This document shows positions 12,301 through 24,577 of a DNA stretch of 64,000 nucleotides, piece after piece. Every line of letters starts with the position of its first letter. Within the stretch, counting starts at the first letter, position 1. The translations under genes and the position numbers were made by a program. The notes below the pieces were generated by a model that saw only the letters and a program-made list of their open reading frames with translations, did no database searches and was not told the DNA's origin. This DNA comes from Atkinsonella hypoxylon (lineage: Eukaryota > Ascomycota > Sordariomycetes > Hypocreales > Clavicipitaceae), in NCBI GenBank assembly GCA_000729835.1, contig JFHB01000107.1:38781-102780 (forward strand), read 5' to 3'.

Positions 12301-14530
12301 CTTCCTGTTGCTCCCTATCTTGCTAGATCTCTTAAGAACTACGGGCCTCGTTTAAGGGATCTAGATGGCTATTTCCTCCAATATCCAGCAACTTAGGATT
12401 TAGACCTTCTAAATCCCTGTTATTAGAAGGAATCTAACTAGGAGCCCGTTTAGGAACTAGGGCTAATGGCTCTATAGCATTATTATTGGTATTATCTTCT
12501 TTAAAATTAGATAATTCCTCGATTCAGCTATATTCCTCTAGATTAAAACTAGGCTGTTAAGGGATTTAAACCTCTATAGAATAACTAGCATTATAACTGC
12601 TATTATAACTATTGCTAGCTAGAAATCCTATATAAGAGAGATTAGCGTGGTTTTTATATACTCTAGAGGTCTCTTGCCCCTTAAGCTGTAGAAAGAAACC
12701 ATGCTTTTTGGGATTTAGAAGCCTACAGCAGCTTCTATTAGCTAGAAATAGTTGATTTCTAAGGAGAGTGCCCCCTATTAAATAGTGCTTTAAACTACTA
12801 ATTAGGTTGGTATCTAAACCTAGGCAATACAGAGCATCCTTTAGAGCTAAAGGCCTGTATTTAGCTGGATTTATACTAATTAGTACCTAGAATACAGCAG
12901 TTCCCTGTCCTTTAGGATAAATAGGACCTCCTCCAGTAGCAATAGGCGCGGTTTTACCCTTTTTTATAGGCTTAAAAGTCCTAAAAAATGCCTTATTGTT
13001 AACTATATAATAGGTAGAACCTATATTGTATAGTAAGGAGTTTTTAATTATTCCGTTAGAGTAATTAAAAGAAGGGGTATTATTACTAGTAGTACTAGTA
13101 TCACTAGTAGTAGATTCTATATCTAAGTCGTAAGAATTATCACTACTAGAACTGCTAGAATCATTAGATTCTATAGTATCCTGGTTACTAGTAGATAGGC
13201 TATAACAACCTATAGCAAAAGCAGCTTCTCTATCCTTATTCCCAGAATTTTTGTTACTTCTTCTTCGGCCCTTCTACTTCTTCTTATTCTTAGAGGCTTT
13301 ATCTATATCTTTAGAGGCATTAGAATCGTTAGAATTAGAATCGGAATTCTTCTTCTGATTAGGAGGATTCTTTCCTTAGTTAGCTTTATTATTATTAGAA
13401 CTATTAGAATTAGAAGCTTTATAACTAAGAGCCTTAGATATAGAGGAGCTTTTATCTCTTTGTTCTTCTAATAAGTCAGCTATAAGGAACTATAAATTTA
13501 GCATTTTTACAGATAAACCTTATGCTCTAGCAGCTCTAATAGAATATTGCTGCCTTTTAGCCCAGCTAGAGAAGGTCTTCTTTAAAGCATTAATATAATA
13601 ATTTACCTAGTTAATAGGATTAATAGCTACACTATAGAGCTGTAATCTAGCTAGTAAATTATTAAATTCAGCATTAAAGGCCTCTAAAGATCCCTTATAG
13701 TTCGAAAACGATAAGTTATAATAACTAGTATATAGCGTACTACGTTGTATTTCAGCACTCTGCAAATATTGCCTAACTAGAACGTTATAGGCATCTACAG
13801 GGGACTTATGCCAACTTATAGCAGCTTAAGGTCTAGATTAGCAACTATCTCTTATAATCATAAGGATAATAGCTTGCTCTAAATCTACTAACGTACTAGC
13901 TATACTAGGATTATTAATAAATTAAGGGAATCCTAGGGCCCTAAATTAAATAGTTAAAGCTTGCTTCTACTGTTCAAAATTTTTAGGGCCTTTTAGCTTA
14001 GCAGCCTCTAGAATTAAGTGGACCTTCTTATTTAGCTCTTTTATAGTGCCTTTATTAAAAGTAGGCAGAAAAGTAGCACTATTAGAACTAGAAGGTTTAG
14101 GGGCTTTAAAAGAGACTTTAGAAGTCCTAGAAGTAACAGGATCTGCTTTAGAAGACCCTATAGAGAGATTACCTATAGATGTAATTATAGTATCTAATTT
14201 ACTTAGTAAATCAGCTATATTACCTTTATTTTAGCTTTGTTTTGCTTTACTATACCTAATAAATCTATTTAGGGTCTCTTATTGCTTATCTATTTGAGCT
14301 TTTAGGTCAGCTTGTACATTATAGACTTACACTACTCTTTCAGAAGCTAATCTAGCTTCTTTTAGAGCCTTCTTAGCTGTATAATCTTTTTCATTAGAAG
14401 AGGAATCTACTAGCTAAGGGGGGGACCTTACTAGACTAGGAAAGCTAGTAGCAGCTGTAGCTAGTGTACTAGAACCACTACCCTGTTTAGGGCTTGTGCT
14501 CTTTCCCTTACCTATTCCTTTTAGTGCTAT
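9304..14530 (-). pseudogene. Decayed copia Gag-Pol polyprotein (A2)
   Basis: This is a full-length but dead family-A polyprotein of about 1740 codons, usual for Ty1/copia. Minus-strand order: Gag from 14530; a Ser/Asn-rich linker (about 13460-13080); aspartic protease with NTGSTCYIVNN in place of DTGS near 13030; integrase (about 12250-11400); reverse transcriptase with YVDN at 10317-10306; and RNase H (about 9980-9330), including DSLTKPL. The start codon equivalent at 14528-14530 has become ATA; it is ATG in A3 and A4. The RNase H piece at 9999-9670 is still open for about 109 codons. The other interruptions are TAG/TAA. Confidence 0.9.
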
Positions 14531-15478
14531 TTTAAGGGTTTAAAAAGTAGCTAATTTAACGCTCTTTTATAGCTAATTATAGCTAAATTACAGTGGAAAT
14601 AGTAGTAAATAACAGTAATAACTTCTACTAGATATCAATAGATTGCTCTATTATAGGCCTAGAAGTGCCCTATATCTTCAGAAATTATACTAAGATTTTT
14701 CTCTAATTTCTTTTGTAACAGGTATAACAGGCTCTAAGGCTGCATTATATCGCGATCTATATGCGCATACAATTTGTATAGCAGACCAGATTAACAAGCG
14801 GTTGTAAGGGGCATAAAACATAGTTCTAGCTATTTTTAGCCAAAAAATTCAGGAGATTCTTCTCCAATTAGGTTCCAACAAATTAGTAAAGACCTAGGCA
14901 CAGCTAATTTAGGGATATCCAGCTAATTCCTACTTCAAAATCCCAACTAGTAGGATTACTACACAAATTAATTCTGCGACTGAAAATATAGAAATATCTG
15001 CAACAAGAGCTATTAGGCGTACACTACAAATTGTAGTATAGCTACTAACAAGGGTGCATAGAGTGCACAATATAACAACAACAACAAGCGATGTAGTGCA
15101 GCGCTAAGCTTATTTCTTAATAGAAATAATTAATTAGGTAGTGCCTAATAAAACAATTTACAGTGCAAATGTAATATATATAGATGTATATATTTTAATG
15201 TTGTACAACAATAGAACCTAGCTATTAAGAATAGCTTCAAAAGTGTGTATATACAGGGTGTATAGAGTGCAGAAGGCACAGGGTGGGCAGAATAAAAACA
15301 CTAGTATAGTGGCTGGCAATATATATGCAGCAGGTATTAATAGCTTCCAGCAAGCTACTAATAGCAGCAATAGCTACTAGCGCAGGTCTTAATATAGCTT
15401 CTAGTGGGTAATACAGTACACAATAGTAGATTTTCAGCGGGCTACCAGCTTGCAGATAGGTCTTCCGGGCTTATAACC
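14531..15478 (-). other. 5' leader of copia A2 with primer-binding site
   Basis: This untranslated leader of about 950 bp lies between LTR and Gag start and is co-linear with 24578-25522 and 35874-36802. I see no reading frame. Next to the LTR, the minus strand reads GGTTATAAGCCCGG (15478-15465), a one-base variant of the primer-binding site preserved in A4. Confidence 0.75.
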
Positions 15479-15890
15479 TATTGAAAATAATAGGGATTAC
15501 AGGACTAGATATCTAAGAGGGTAGTAGTCTCTTAGATTTAGCACCTGTAATTGCTCCTAGCAATTATTATATAGTGGAAGCAGCAGCAGCCTAAATTAAG
15601 CTGTAGTGTATAGTACTAGATCACGTAGAGGCAATAGATAACTGTAATAGTGGTATCTTTATATTGAGAGCGCTGTAACAAACAAGTTAGTAAGGGTAGG
15701 ATCTTGAATCTTTCCAGTCCCTTATAGACCTACTAACTATATTAGCGGGCTGTAGTCGCTAGAAGGGGCTTGTAGGCTACTTTATAATTTCCGCAAAAAG
15801 ATTTACTATATAAAAACAAAAAAAATCGACTTACGGCTATACAAACGAGACGCCTACGTGCACAATTTAACAAATTCCACTAATAACAAG
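15479..15890 (-). repeat. Internal LTR of the A composite, first part
   Basis: This is the 412-bp left portion of the middle LTR. It stops at ACAAG (15886-15890), where copia C is inserted, and continues at 22099. It serves as the 5' LTR of A2. Confidence 0.92.
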
Positions 15891-16416
15891 TATCAATAGG
15901 GAGATAGAAGAGATAACAGAAGAGAGAGAAGATGAAGAAGCTTCTAGTGTGTAGAAGAGTGTGAATTGCTTGCTTGATTCCTCTAACTTAGGAGGGAGGA
16001 AGCAGCCTATATATAGCTAATTCTAAGAGAGGAAGAAAGAGAAGAAGAGAAGGAAAAACAAGAAGGGGGATAGCTAGATACCCGAAAATCCTGTAGCTTA
16101 TAGAGCGAGAGAATTCCGAGAGATACTGAGTGATCCGTTGCACTGCCTCTATAAGAGGGGCTAATATTGGTGTATATAGAGCTCTATAACAAAGGAAAGA
16201 TAACAGACTAGATTACCCCTGTTGTATTCTATCCTAGTCTACTACACCTACTTGTTTCCTACACTTAGTTGTTGTAACTAAGTTCCTTTGTTGTGCTACT
16301 GTTGGAGTAGTTGTGCTGGTAACAGCTATTGGAGCTGATGTTGCATAAAGCTAGCGATGTTAGTATCGCTGGTGTTGTAGCCACTTTTGGCACTGGTGTT
16401 GAAGCTACTTTTGATA
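15891..16416 (-). repeat. 3' LTR of copia C
   Basis: This 526-bp repeat is nearly identical to 21573-22098. Differences are mostly G/A or C/T. Near 15891 this copy keeps the less mutated form, whereas near 16416 the other copy is less mutated. Confidence 0.94.
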
Positions 16417-16451
16417 TACCCCCCTAGATAGGTTGTTGGTTAACAAGCTAT

Positions 16452-19400
16452 CTATTCCTCTTTAGAGTCTTTAAGCTCTTTAAGCTTAATAAGACTTTCT
16501 ACATCTATAAGACTAAGTTGATTACGGAAGGTAATGAATTTCTAACCAATAAGAGCTTTAGTGAGTCTATTGGCAACTATATCTACTGTTAGTGTATAAG
16601 AGAGCTAGAAGAGGCCTTCTTTATAGGCCTAACGAAGCTAACAGTTGTAAACATTAATGTGTTTTAAAGCGGTCTTAATTTAAGGAATATCGAGAGTTAC
16701 AAGACGAATTGTCTAAAGGTTATTGCATTAGATAACAGGGGGTTAGTTGCTAATATCTAGCTTAAGACCTAATTAGTTAAGAAGCCTAGATATAGAGATT
16801 GAGTCTTTTGCTGTTGTAGAAAGAGCTAGAAGCTCTACTTCTGTAGAGGAAGTTGTAACTATAGGTTGCTTAGTTGCTTGCTAACTAATTGCTCTACTAA
16901 AGAGACTAAAGAAAGAGCCTTATAACGATTTACAGGTTTCTTTATCGTTAGCGTAAGCAGCATTAGAAGCTACTATAAGCTCTTGTTAGTTGCTATTAGA
17001 GAATTAAATAGCAAGAAATCGAGTGAGAAAAAGGTAGATAACTACTCCTACAGCTACTTCGTAGTGATATTTAGAGGGATTCTAAAGGTGCTTAGAGAGT
17101 CTAGATACAGCAAGAGCTATATCTAGCCTTGTTATTGTAGAAGGGTAGTTAATAGAACCAATAAGCTTCTAATACTAGTATATCTGTTAAGAAGAGGCTT
17201 ATTGCTAGTTCCTTTTAAGTTATTGTTCTAGAATTAGGTAGGTTTTCTTGGGTATCTTTCTAGAGAGGAATTCGTTAGCGATTTTCTCTATATAAGAGTC
17301 TTATAAAAGCTAGGTCTTTTAAAGCTTTTAATTGCAGATAATTTAAATTCTAAGAAACTACTTTAAATCCCCTAGGATCTTTATCTTGTAACTGTCTTAA
17401 AGTCCTTATGCAATTCCTTATGCTTTATCCCTATTTTTAGATTAGAAGATAAGTACAATATTATCTATAAAGTAGAAGATAACTACTGTATCTAAAATTA
17501 TAATGCAAGGGTCTTCTGTAACTACCTATAGTTGTAGTCTTTAAAGAGTTAAAGAGAGATCTTTCTGCTAGAGATAGAGGGACCTTCTTAGGCTATATAG
17601 AGCCCTAAGAAGCAATAAAGCCTATCCTAGTTTCTTAAATCTATTAGAATAATCAATATAAATAGTTTTATCTTAAAGACTATTGGTGAAGGTAGAGACA
17701 GCGTCCATTTAGATAGAATTAAGGTCGAATTTCGTTAGAATTGCTATAAGGATTTAAAAGGATCTAGCTGTAAGGGTTGCTGTATAAGTCTCTTTTAAGC
17801 TTATAGGTTAAAGGTTTCCTCTTACATAGATTCTAGCTTTAAATTGAGTAAGGTATCTATGCTTATTAAATTTATACTTAAAGACCTAGGTAAGAGGAAT
17901 TAGCTTGTATCCAGTAGGAAGATCTATAACTAGTGTTAGTTGAAAGGTTCCCTTTTCCTAGTTATCGTTAAATTCCTTTGTTGCTGCCTCTTTAAACTCG
18001 TTAACAAATTAGTGTTATTGTAGCTCTTTCTAGTTCCTAGGTTTAGGGGGAAGAGTTCGTTAATAAAGTCTTTCCTTTATGCCTAGTAGGAAGCTACTAG
18101 TAAAGGCGAAGTTAGAAGAATTATAGGTAGCTAGTCTTGCTGACCTATAAGGGTTAGTTAGTTGTAGAAGCTGTTAAGGAAAAGACTAAGGCTCTAGACT
18201 TAGTGTTAGTAACTGGGAAGGTTCCTATTGTTAAAGAGGTTCCTTATCTATAGAGGGTTCTATAGAGGAAGTAAAGTCTTAGTATTCTTCTGGGTTTAAA
18301 ATAGGTAGAAGCTGCACTTCTATAAGTGTAGTTAGTTAGAAGTCTTCGAATTTGAAGGTTAATTTAATGTATACTGGAAGCTGTATTTAAACCTCTTATT
18401 CTTGCTGAATAGGTTGCTTTTTGTGTAGGTTGTAGAAGGAAGATTCGTTAAAAGTAACGTTTCTTACTCTTCTAATCTCGTTTTTCGTTAGAATCTAGAT
18501 GCAGAAGATGTTTAAGGAATTGTAACTAACTAGGTAACTAATCTCTATATAGGGTGAAGTTTTAAGTTCTTGTTTAGCTATATTCTTAAGAGCTTCTGTT
18601 GTAAGAGAATAAGCTTTATAACTAAAGGCTTTAAGGAAAGAGATATCTAGCTTAAGGAAGCTAGAATATCTAGTATCCTTATTATTTTTAGAAAGCTAAG
18701 TGTAGAATACCTAAAAAGGGGTCTTCTAATCTATACCTTATTAAGGGGTTCTATTGTATAAGAACGTTGCTGTTTTCTAGAGTTTAGGCTATAATTTAGA
18801 AGGCAAATTCAAGGAAAGCTGTAAGGTTCTAGCTTTAGTAGCTATTATACCCCCTAATCTTTTAGCTTAACTGTTTTAGGCTAAGGTATATAGTGCTGTT
18901 AGTTTGTCTTTAATTCCTTGTTACTAGATCTAGGTTGTGTAGTCTTGTTAAAGACCTCTTTTGTTGTCTTAATAGATAATATAGATATTTAGTTGCTACT
19001 GTCTCTTTATGTAGTTGTTAAAGACTTCGAGCTTTAAGACTAACTCTTGTTGAGTTAAAGAAAACAAAGGATAATATGTAATTATCTTTGTGAAATTATC
19101 CTTAATTAGGAGAGCTAAATTAGAACTGTTATATCCTTGTTCTAGTTTGAAGATATTAATAAAGACTTTCCAGAAGGGTCTAGGACTAGAGCCTAGAGGA
19201 GGTTCCCTGTTGATTTTCCTAGTTGCCTTTAAAAGAGAATAAGCTTTACATTCGATTTTTATAAATCTAGTAACCTTAGCTCCTGTAGTTGCTTCTACTA
19301 GGTGTTCGAGAGCTTCCTTGTTAGGATGCCCTAATCGTTAATGCTAAAGATCTACTAAAGCTAAAGAAGTTGTTAAAAAGGAACTATTAGGTTGATTGTT

Positions 19401-20830
19401 GATTTCGTTGAATTTAATGGTTAGTTGCCTATAGTTCCTTGTTGTTTAGAAGAGGTTGCTTAAGTCTTTTATAACCTAACCTGTCTTTAGATTCTAGTTG
19501 TATCTAGCTTATAGAAGCTTATCTAGGCTTGCTACATTAGTGTGGAATGTAGGAACGAAGGCAACCTATTGAAGTTGGAAGAGTCCTTTGTTGGTTCTAA
19601 CAAGAACGCAGCTGTATTCTAGAATAGGAAGGCTTAAATCTCTAGCAAAGATTTATTATAATGTAGTAGCTTCCTTATAATCCAATAACCTATCTAGGTT
19701 ATTAGTTATATAGATGTTGGAGCTAGAATCGAGAATCTAGGAGTCCCTTAGAGGATAAGGGGTATTGGAATTGCTAAAAGAAGAAGATAGATTAGCAAAG
19801 GCAGAACTAATAACTGGATTTAAGGAAGAAGAAGAAGAGAATCCCTTAGGAAGAACATTATTACTAATAGATAGGTTATCTCTTTTTAATGTGTATATTA
19901 CCTTCTTTATAGACTTATTGTTCTTAAGTTTTTGTTAAATAGATTTAATAGTCTTCTCGTTAGGTTTCCAGTCTTTTAGTCTGTTGTTGCTCACTAAGTA
20001 ATAACACTTGTTATACTTATAAGGCTTTCTATAGATGCATATAGGATTTAAATTCGAATTTGAATTTAGTGGATTTAGCTGTTTTAAAGAAGAAGGAGTT
20101 TTCTAGTCCTAGAAGCTAGCAAAGGATCTGTTGTTGTTAGCCTTTATTTAGCTTTTAAAAAGATCCGCGATTTAGTGGCTATTTAGTATCTTTTCCTTCT
20201 AATTAGGCTTATTAGAGATCGATTTATCTCTAATTCTGTTGTGCTAATAGGTTAAAAAGGAAGGGTTAATTTGCTAAACAGCATTAAGGAAGTCTAAAGT
20301 TAGCTAAAGATTGTAGGTATCTAGTAGATTAATTTACTGTGCTTCTAAGAGTACCTTCTTATAGAAAGTAACAAATTCCTTTATCTTAGTTCTAGAAGGA
20401 CTCTTTAATACAGCTTTATATTAAGAGAGTACTTCTTTTTTGTTGTCCTAAGATGTTAGTTTTAATTGTTGTTAAAGAAGAAGGATCTACTTAGCAATAT
20501 CGTACTTATAGCTAATAGTTTTGTAGTAGTTACTAACTGTTTTAACTATCTATTGTTAGATGCTGTTAAGGGCCTTCTTCTGGTTATAGTAGTCCTAGAG
20601 CTTTGTTTAATATTGTATGTAGAGGAACTAAAGAATAGAGAATTTGTAGTCGTTTAAATCTTCTACTACAGTAACCTTTTTGTTAATATCCTTAGGTATT
20701 AGTTCTTGTGGCTTAGTTAGTTCCTCTTTATCGTCCTCTGCTGGATTTAGGTAGCTCTAGACTCCTTCGTTTGTTGCGTATTTTTTAATAACTAAAATCC
20801 AACGATTCTAGTCTCTTGCTGTACAAAGTT
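16452..20830 (-). pseudogene. Decayed copia Gag-Pol polyprotein (C)
   Basis: This is a dead copia polyprotein of about 1460 codons, read on the minus strand. Gag (about 20830-19950) ends in a CCHC-like knuckle (ICIYRKPYKYNKCYY near 20050, with its second Cys replaced by Tyr). The protease has LDSSSNIYITNN in place of DSGS near 19730. The integrase has RLGHP and the downstream zinc-site Cys near 19330-19240. The reverse transcriptase has FIDN for FVDD at 17467-17456. RNase H lies at about 17000-16500 (AYANDKET, SSTEAELLAL-like, ANGLTKAL). The frame closes with a TAG at 16452-16454. The start is uncertain. Stops are TAG/TAA. The family is unlike A or B in sequence. Confidence 0.87.
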
Positions 20831-21243
20831 AGTATTAAGCTGTTAATCTGAGCTCTATAGTGGAATCTATAGTGGAAATCTAGGTGTAAATCTAGTAGAT
20901 TAATCGATAAAGAATCCGTAGTAGAAATCCGTTTTGTGATTAGGGTTGAATTCGCTGTGGAATTCGTTGTTAAATTTAGTGTAGATTTAAGACTAAAAAT
21001 TAATGTTGTACTTTACTGTTAGATTTAAAACTAATGCCAAAAGAAAATCAAGAAGTTAATTTAAGGGAAATATTCTATTTTTAAAGACGAATTTAGAACA
21101 GAAATCGGATTTTAAATTAGAGCAAAATCCGTAGTGAAAATCAGGGCGCTTTTAGTAGCGTAACTGCTTAACTCGTTGTTGAATCGTTGCGAGTGTTATC
21201 TCTTCAAAAAGGGGTTAATAACTAACTCCTTCTGCTAACCCTC

Positions 21244-21269
21244 TAGGGTTAGGGTTAGGGTTAGGGTTA
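21244..21269. repeat. Telomere-like TTAGGG tract
   Basis: TAGGG is followed by three perfect TTAGGG units and TTA on the plus strand (CCCTAA on the element's coding strand). TTAGGG is the usual telomere unit of filamentous ascomycetes. Here it is internal to a retrotransposon leader, so it is not a chromosome end. Confidence 0.9.
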
Positions 21270-21324
21270 ATATTACGTGATTAATATTAAAGAGGTTGTT
21301 ATTGTAGTAGATAACGGAGAAAAT

Positions 21325-21406
21325 GTTATCGTTGTTAATAACGAGAAAAGATGTTATTGTTGTTAATAACGAGAAATTTGTTATCGTTGTTAATAACAGG
21401 GAAATT
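21325..21406. repeat. Three tandem palindrome-bearing units of about 27 bp
   Basis: Each unit starts with an imperfect palindrome of the form GTTATCGTTGTTAATAAC followed by a short A/G-rich spacer. Starts are at 21325, 21353 and 21380. The stem GTTAT/ATAAC is kept in every unit. Confidence 0.8.
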
Positions 21407-21561
21407 ATGTAGTATAGTGCGAGGCACGTAACCGTGTAATAAAAAGAGTGTTATTAAAGATACTAGGTATCTATAATAACAGAATAATGTAAATAGCTTT
21501 AGGGAGCTAAAGAAGATAACAGAGTTATTGAAAAGGTAAAGATGCTAAAGAAGGGCAAACT

Positions 21562-21572
21562 AGGCTTATAAC
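21562..21572 (-). promoter_or_regulatory. Primer-binding site of copia C
   Basis: The minus strand reads GTTATAAGCCT directly downstream of the LTR end TTGATA. It matches the complement of the initiator tRNA-Met anticodon arm, allowing one transition. This is an inference from the known half-tRNA priming of Drosophila copia. Confidence 0.6.
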
Positions 21573-22098
21573 TATCAATAGGGAGATAGAAGAGATAACA
21601 GAAGAGAGAGAAGATAAAGAAGCTTCTAGTGTGTAGAAGAGTGTAAATTGCTTGCTTAATTCCTCTAACTTAGGAGGGAGGAAGCGGCCTATATATAGCT
21701 AATTCTAAGAGAGGAAGAAAGAGAAGAAGAGAAGGAAAAACAAGAAGGGAGATAGCTAGATACCCGAAAATCCTGCAGCTTGTAGAGCAAGAGAATTCCG
21801 AGAGATACTGAGTAATCCGTTGCACTGCCTCTATAAGAGGGGCTAATATTGGTGTGTGTAGAGCTCTATAACAAAGGAAAGATAACAGACTAGATTACCC
21901 CTGTTGTATTTTATCCTAGTCCACTACACCTACTTGTTTCCCACACTTAGTTGTTGTAACTAAGTTCCTTTGTTGTGCTACTGTTAGAGTAGTTGTGCTA
22001 GTAACAGCTGTTGGAGCTGATGTTGCATGAAGCTGGCGATGTTGGTATCGCTGGTGTTGTGGCCACTTTTGGCACTAGTGTTGAAGCTACTTTTGATA
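21573..22098 (-). repeat. 5' LTR of copia C
   Basis: This 526-bp LTR is the partner of 15891-16416. The target duplication ACAAG follows at 22099-22103. Confidence 0.94.
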
Positions 22099-22391
22099 AC
22101 AAGCAACCCTTATAAGCAACTCTATCCAACAATTATATTATTAGAAAGCCCTGATTCTTAGCTTTTAAATGGTATACTTCTTGAATTTCTACTATTGCTA
22201 GTTGTGGAGAAAATCGCTGTTAAAATTAACTATAGGTTAGGCAACTTTGCCTTAGTCGATTCTAGATGTTTCGCATCTAGTAACAGCGATATCTCTACCA
22301 AAAATCAACGTAACAAGACCTAATGAGGGTCACGTAATAGAGCAACTAGTAGGCATAAAAATAGGCTATATAGGGTAGCTTATTTTTAACA
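22099..22391 (-). repeat. Internal LTR of the A composite, second part
   Basis: The A-family LTR resumes after copia C, starting with the duplicated ACAAG and ending TATTTTTAACA at 22391. A-family internal sequence follows immediately, but at a position well inside the polyprotein rather than at a polypurine tract. Confidence 0.92.
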
Positions 22392-24577
22392 AGACGGCCA
22401 CTTCCTCCAATATCCAGCAACTCAGGATTTAGACCTTCTAAATCCCCGTTATTAGAAGGAATCTGACTAGGAGCCCGTTTAGGAACTAGGGCTAATGGCT
22501 CTATAGCATCGTTATTGGTATTATCTGCTTCTTCTTCTTTAAAGTCAGATAATTCCTCGATTCGGCTATATTCCTCTGGATTAAAACCAGGCTGTTGAGG
22601 GATTTAAACCTCTATAGGATAACTAGCATTATAACCGCCATTATAACTATTGCTAGCTAGAAATCCCATATAAGAGAGATTAGCGTGGTTTTTACACACT
22701 CTAGGGGTCTCTTGCCCCTTAAGCTGTAAGAAAAAACTATACTTTTTGGGATTTAGAAGCCTACAGCAGCTTCTATTAGCTAGAAATAGCTGATTTCTAA
22801 GGAGAGTGCCCTCTATTAAATAGTGCTTTAAACCACTAATTAGGTTAGTATCTAAACCTGGGCAATATAGAGCATCCTTTAGAGCTAAAGGCCTATATTT
22901 AGCTGGATTTATACTAACTAGTACCTGGAATACAGCAGTTCCCTGTCCTTTAGGATAAATAGGACCTCCTCTAGTAGCAATAGGCGCGGTTTTACCCTTT
23001 TTTATAGGCTTAAAAGTCCTAAAAAATGCCTTATTGTTAACTATATAACAGGTAGAACCTGTATTATATAGTAAGGAGTTTTTAATTATTCTATTAGAAT
23101 AGTTAAAAGAAGGGGTATTATTACTAGTAGTACTAGTATCACTAGTAGTAGATTCTGTATCTGAATCGTAAGAATCATCACTACTAGAACTGCTAGATTC
23201 ACTATTAGAATCTATAGTATCCTGGTTGCTAGTAGATAGGTTATAACAACCTATAGCAAAAGCAGCTTCTCCATCCTTATTCCTAGAGTTTTTGTTACTT
23301 CTTCTTCAGCCCTTCTACTTCTTCTTATTCTTAGAGGCTTTATCTGTATCTTTAGAGGCATTAGAATCGTTAGAATTAGAATCGGAATTCTTCTTCTGAT
23401 TAGGAGGATTCTTTCCTTAGTTAGCTTTATTATTATTAGAACTATTAGAATTAAAAGCTTTATAACTAAGAGCCTTAGATATAGAGGAGCTTTTATCTCT
23501 TTGTTCTTCTAATAAGTTAGCTATAAGGAACTGTAAATTTAGCATTTTTACAGATAGACCTTGTGCTCTAGCAGCTCTAATAGAATATCGCTGCCTTTTA
23601 GCCTAGCTAGAGAAGGTCTTCTTTAAAGCATTAATATAATGATTTACCTAGTCAATAGAATCGATAGCTACACTATAGAGCTGTAATCTAGCTAGTAAAT
23701 TATTAAATTCAGCATTAAAGGCCTCTAAAGATCCCTTATAGTTCGAAAACGATAAGTTATAATAACTAGCATATAGCGTACTACGTTGTATTTTAGCACT
23801 CTATAAATATTGCCTAACTAGAACGTTATAGGCATCTACAGAGGACTTATGCCAGCTTATAGCAGCTTAAGGTCTAGATTAGCAACTATCTCTTATAATT
23901 ATAAGGATAATAGCTTGTTCTAAATCTACTAAAGTACTAGCTATACTAGGATTATTAATAAATTAAGGGAATCCTAGTGCCCTAAATTAAATAGTTAAAG
24001 CTTGCTTTTACTGTTTAAAATTTTTAGGGCCTTTTAGCTTAGCAGCCTCTAGAATTAAGTGGACCTTCTTATTTAACTCTTTTATAGTGCCTTTATTAAA
24101 AGTAGGCAGAAAAGTAGCACTATTAGAGGAACTAGAAGGTTTAGGAACTTTAAAAGAGACTTTAGAAGTCTTAGAAGTAACAGGATCTGCTTTAGGAGAC
24201 CCTATAGAGAGTTTACCTATAGATATAATTATAGTATCTAATTTACTTAGTAAATTAGCTATATTACCTTCATTTTGGCTTTATTTTGCTTCACTATACC
24301 TAATAAATCTATTTAGGGTCTCTTGTTACTTATCCATTTAAGCTTTCAGATTAGCTTGAATATTATAGACTTACACTACTCTTTCAGAAGCTAATCTAGC
24401 TTCTTTTAGAGCCTTCTTAGCTGTACGATCTTCTTCATTAGAAGAGGAATCTACTGGCTGAGGGGGGGATCTAGCTGGACCAGGAAAGCTAGTAGCAGCA
24501 GCTATAGCTGGTGTACTAGAACCACTACCCCATTCAGGGCTTGTGCTCTTTCCCTTGCCTGTTCCTTTTAGTGCCAT
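22392..24577 (-). pseudogene. Copia Gag and protease, 3'-truncated (A3)
   Basis: This is the first part of a second family-A polyprotein, cut at 22392 by the neighbouring LTR. It starts at a true ATG (24577). The first 68 codons are open, with a Gly/Ser/Pro-rich beginning MALKGTGKGKSTSPEWGSGS. The Gag body, the Ser/Asn/Lys-rich linker and the protease region (YNTGSTCYIVNNKAFF near 23060) follow. It is the least mutated A copy here (several Trp and Gln codons lost elsewhere survive), yet it still has TAG/TAA interruptions. Integrase, reverse transcriptase and RNase H are absent. Confidence 0.88.

Larger units (their letters stand above)
20831..21572 (-). other. 5' leader of copia C
   Basis: This noncoding leader of about 740 bp lies between the right LTR and Gag. 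It carries a telomere-like tract and three palindromic tandem units, described separately. I see no convincing reading frame. Its LTR-proximal end has the primer-binding site. Confidence 0.7.
15891..22098 (-). mobile_element. Copia C, complete nested element
   Basis: This is a full-length minus-strand Ty1/copia element of 6208 bp. Its 526-bp LTRs (15891-16416 and 21573-22098) begin TATCAA and end TTGATA in plus-strand order. The target duplication ACAAG is at 15886-15890 and 22099-22103. A polypurine tract (complement TACCCCCCTAG, 16417-16427) adjoins the left LTR and a primer-binding site adjoins the right LTR, which fixes the orientation. It lies inside an A-family LTR and is therefore younger than the A composite. 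Its coding region is decayed. Confidence 0.95.

Noticed and set aside
21244..21269. True chromosome end
   Set aside because: The tract is short, internal to a complete element with intact duplication, and followed by more than 40 kb of sequence on the right.
21325..21406. CRISPR array
   Set aside because: Units are adjacent and palindromic, without unique spacers, in a fungal retrotransposon leader.
24087..24341. Plus-strand gene repeated at 14046 and 35371
   Set aside because: It is the antisense of the Gag region in three copies of the same copia. The sense frame carries the recognised polyprotein.
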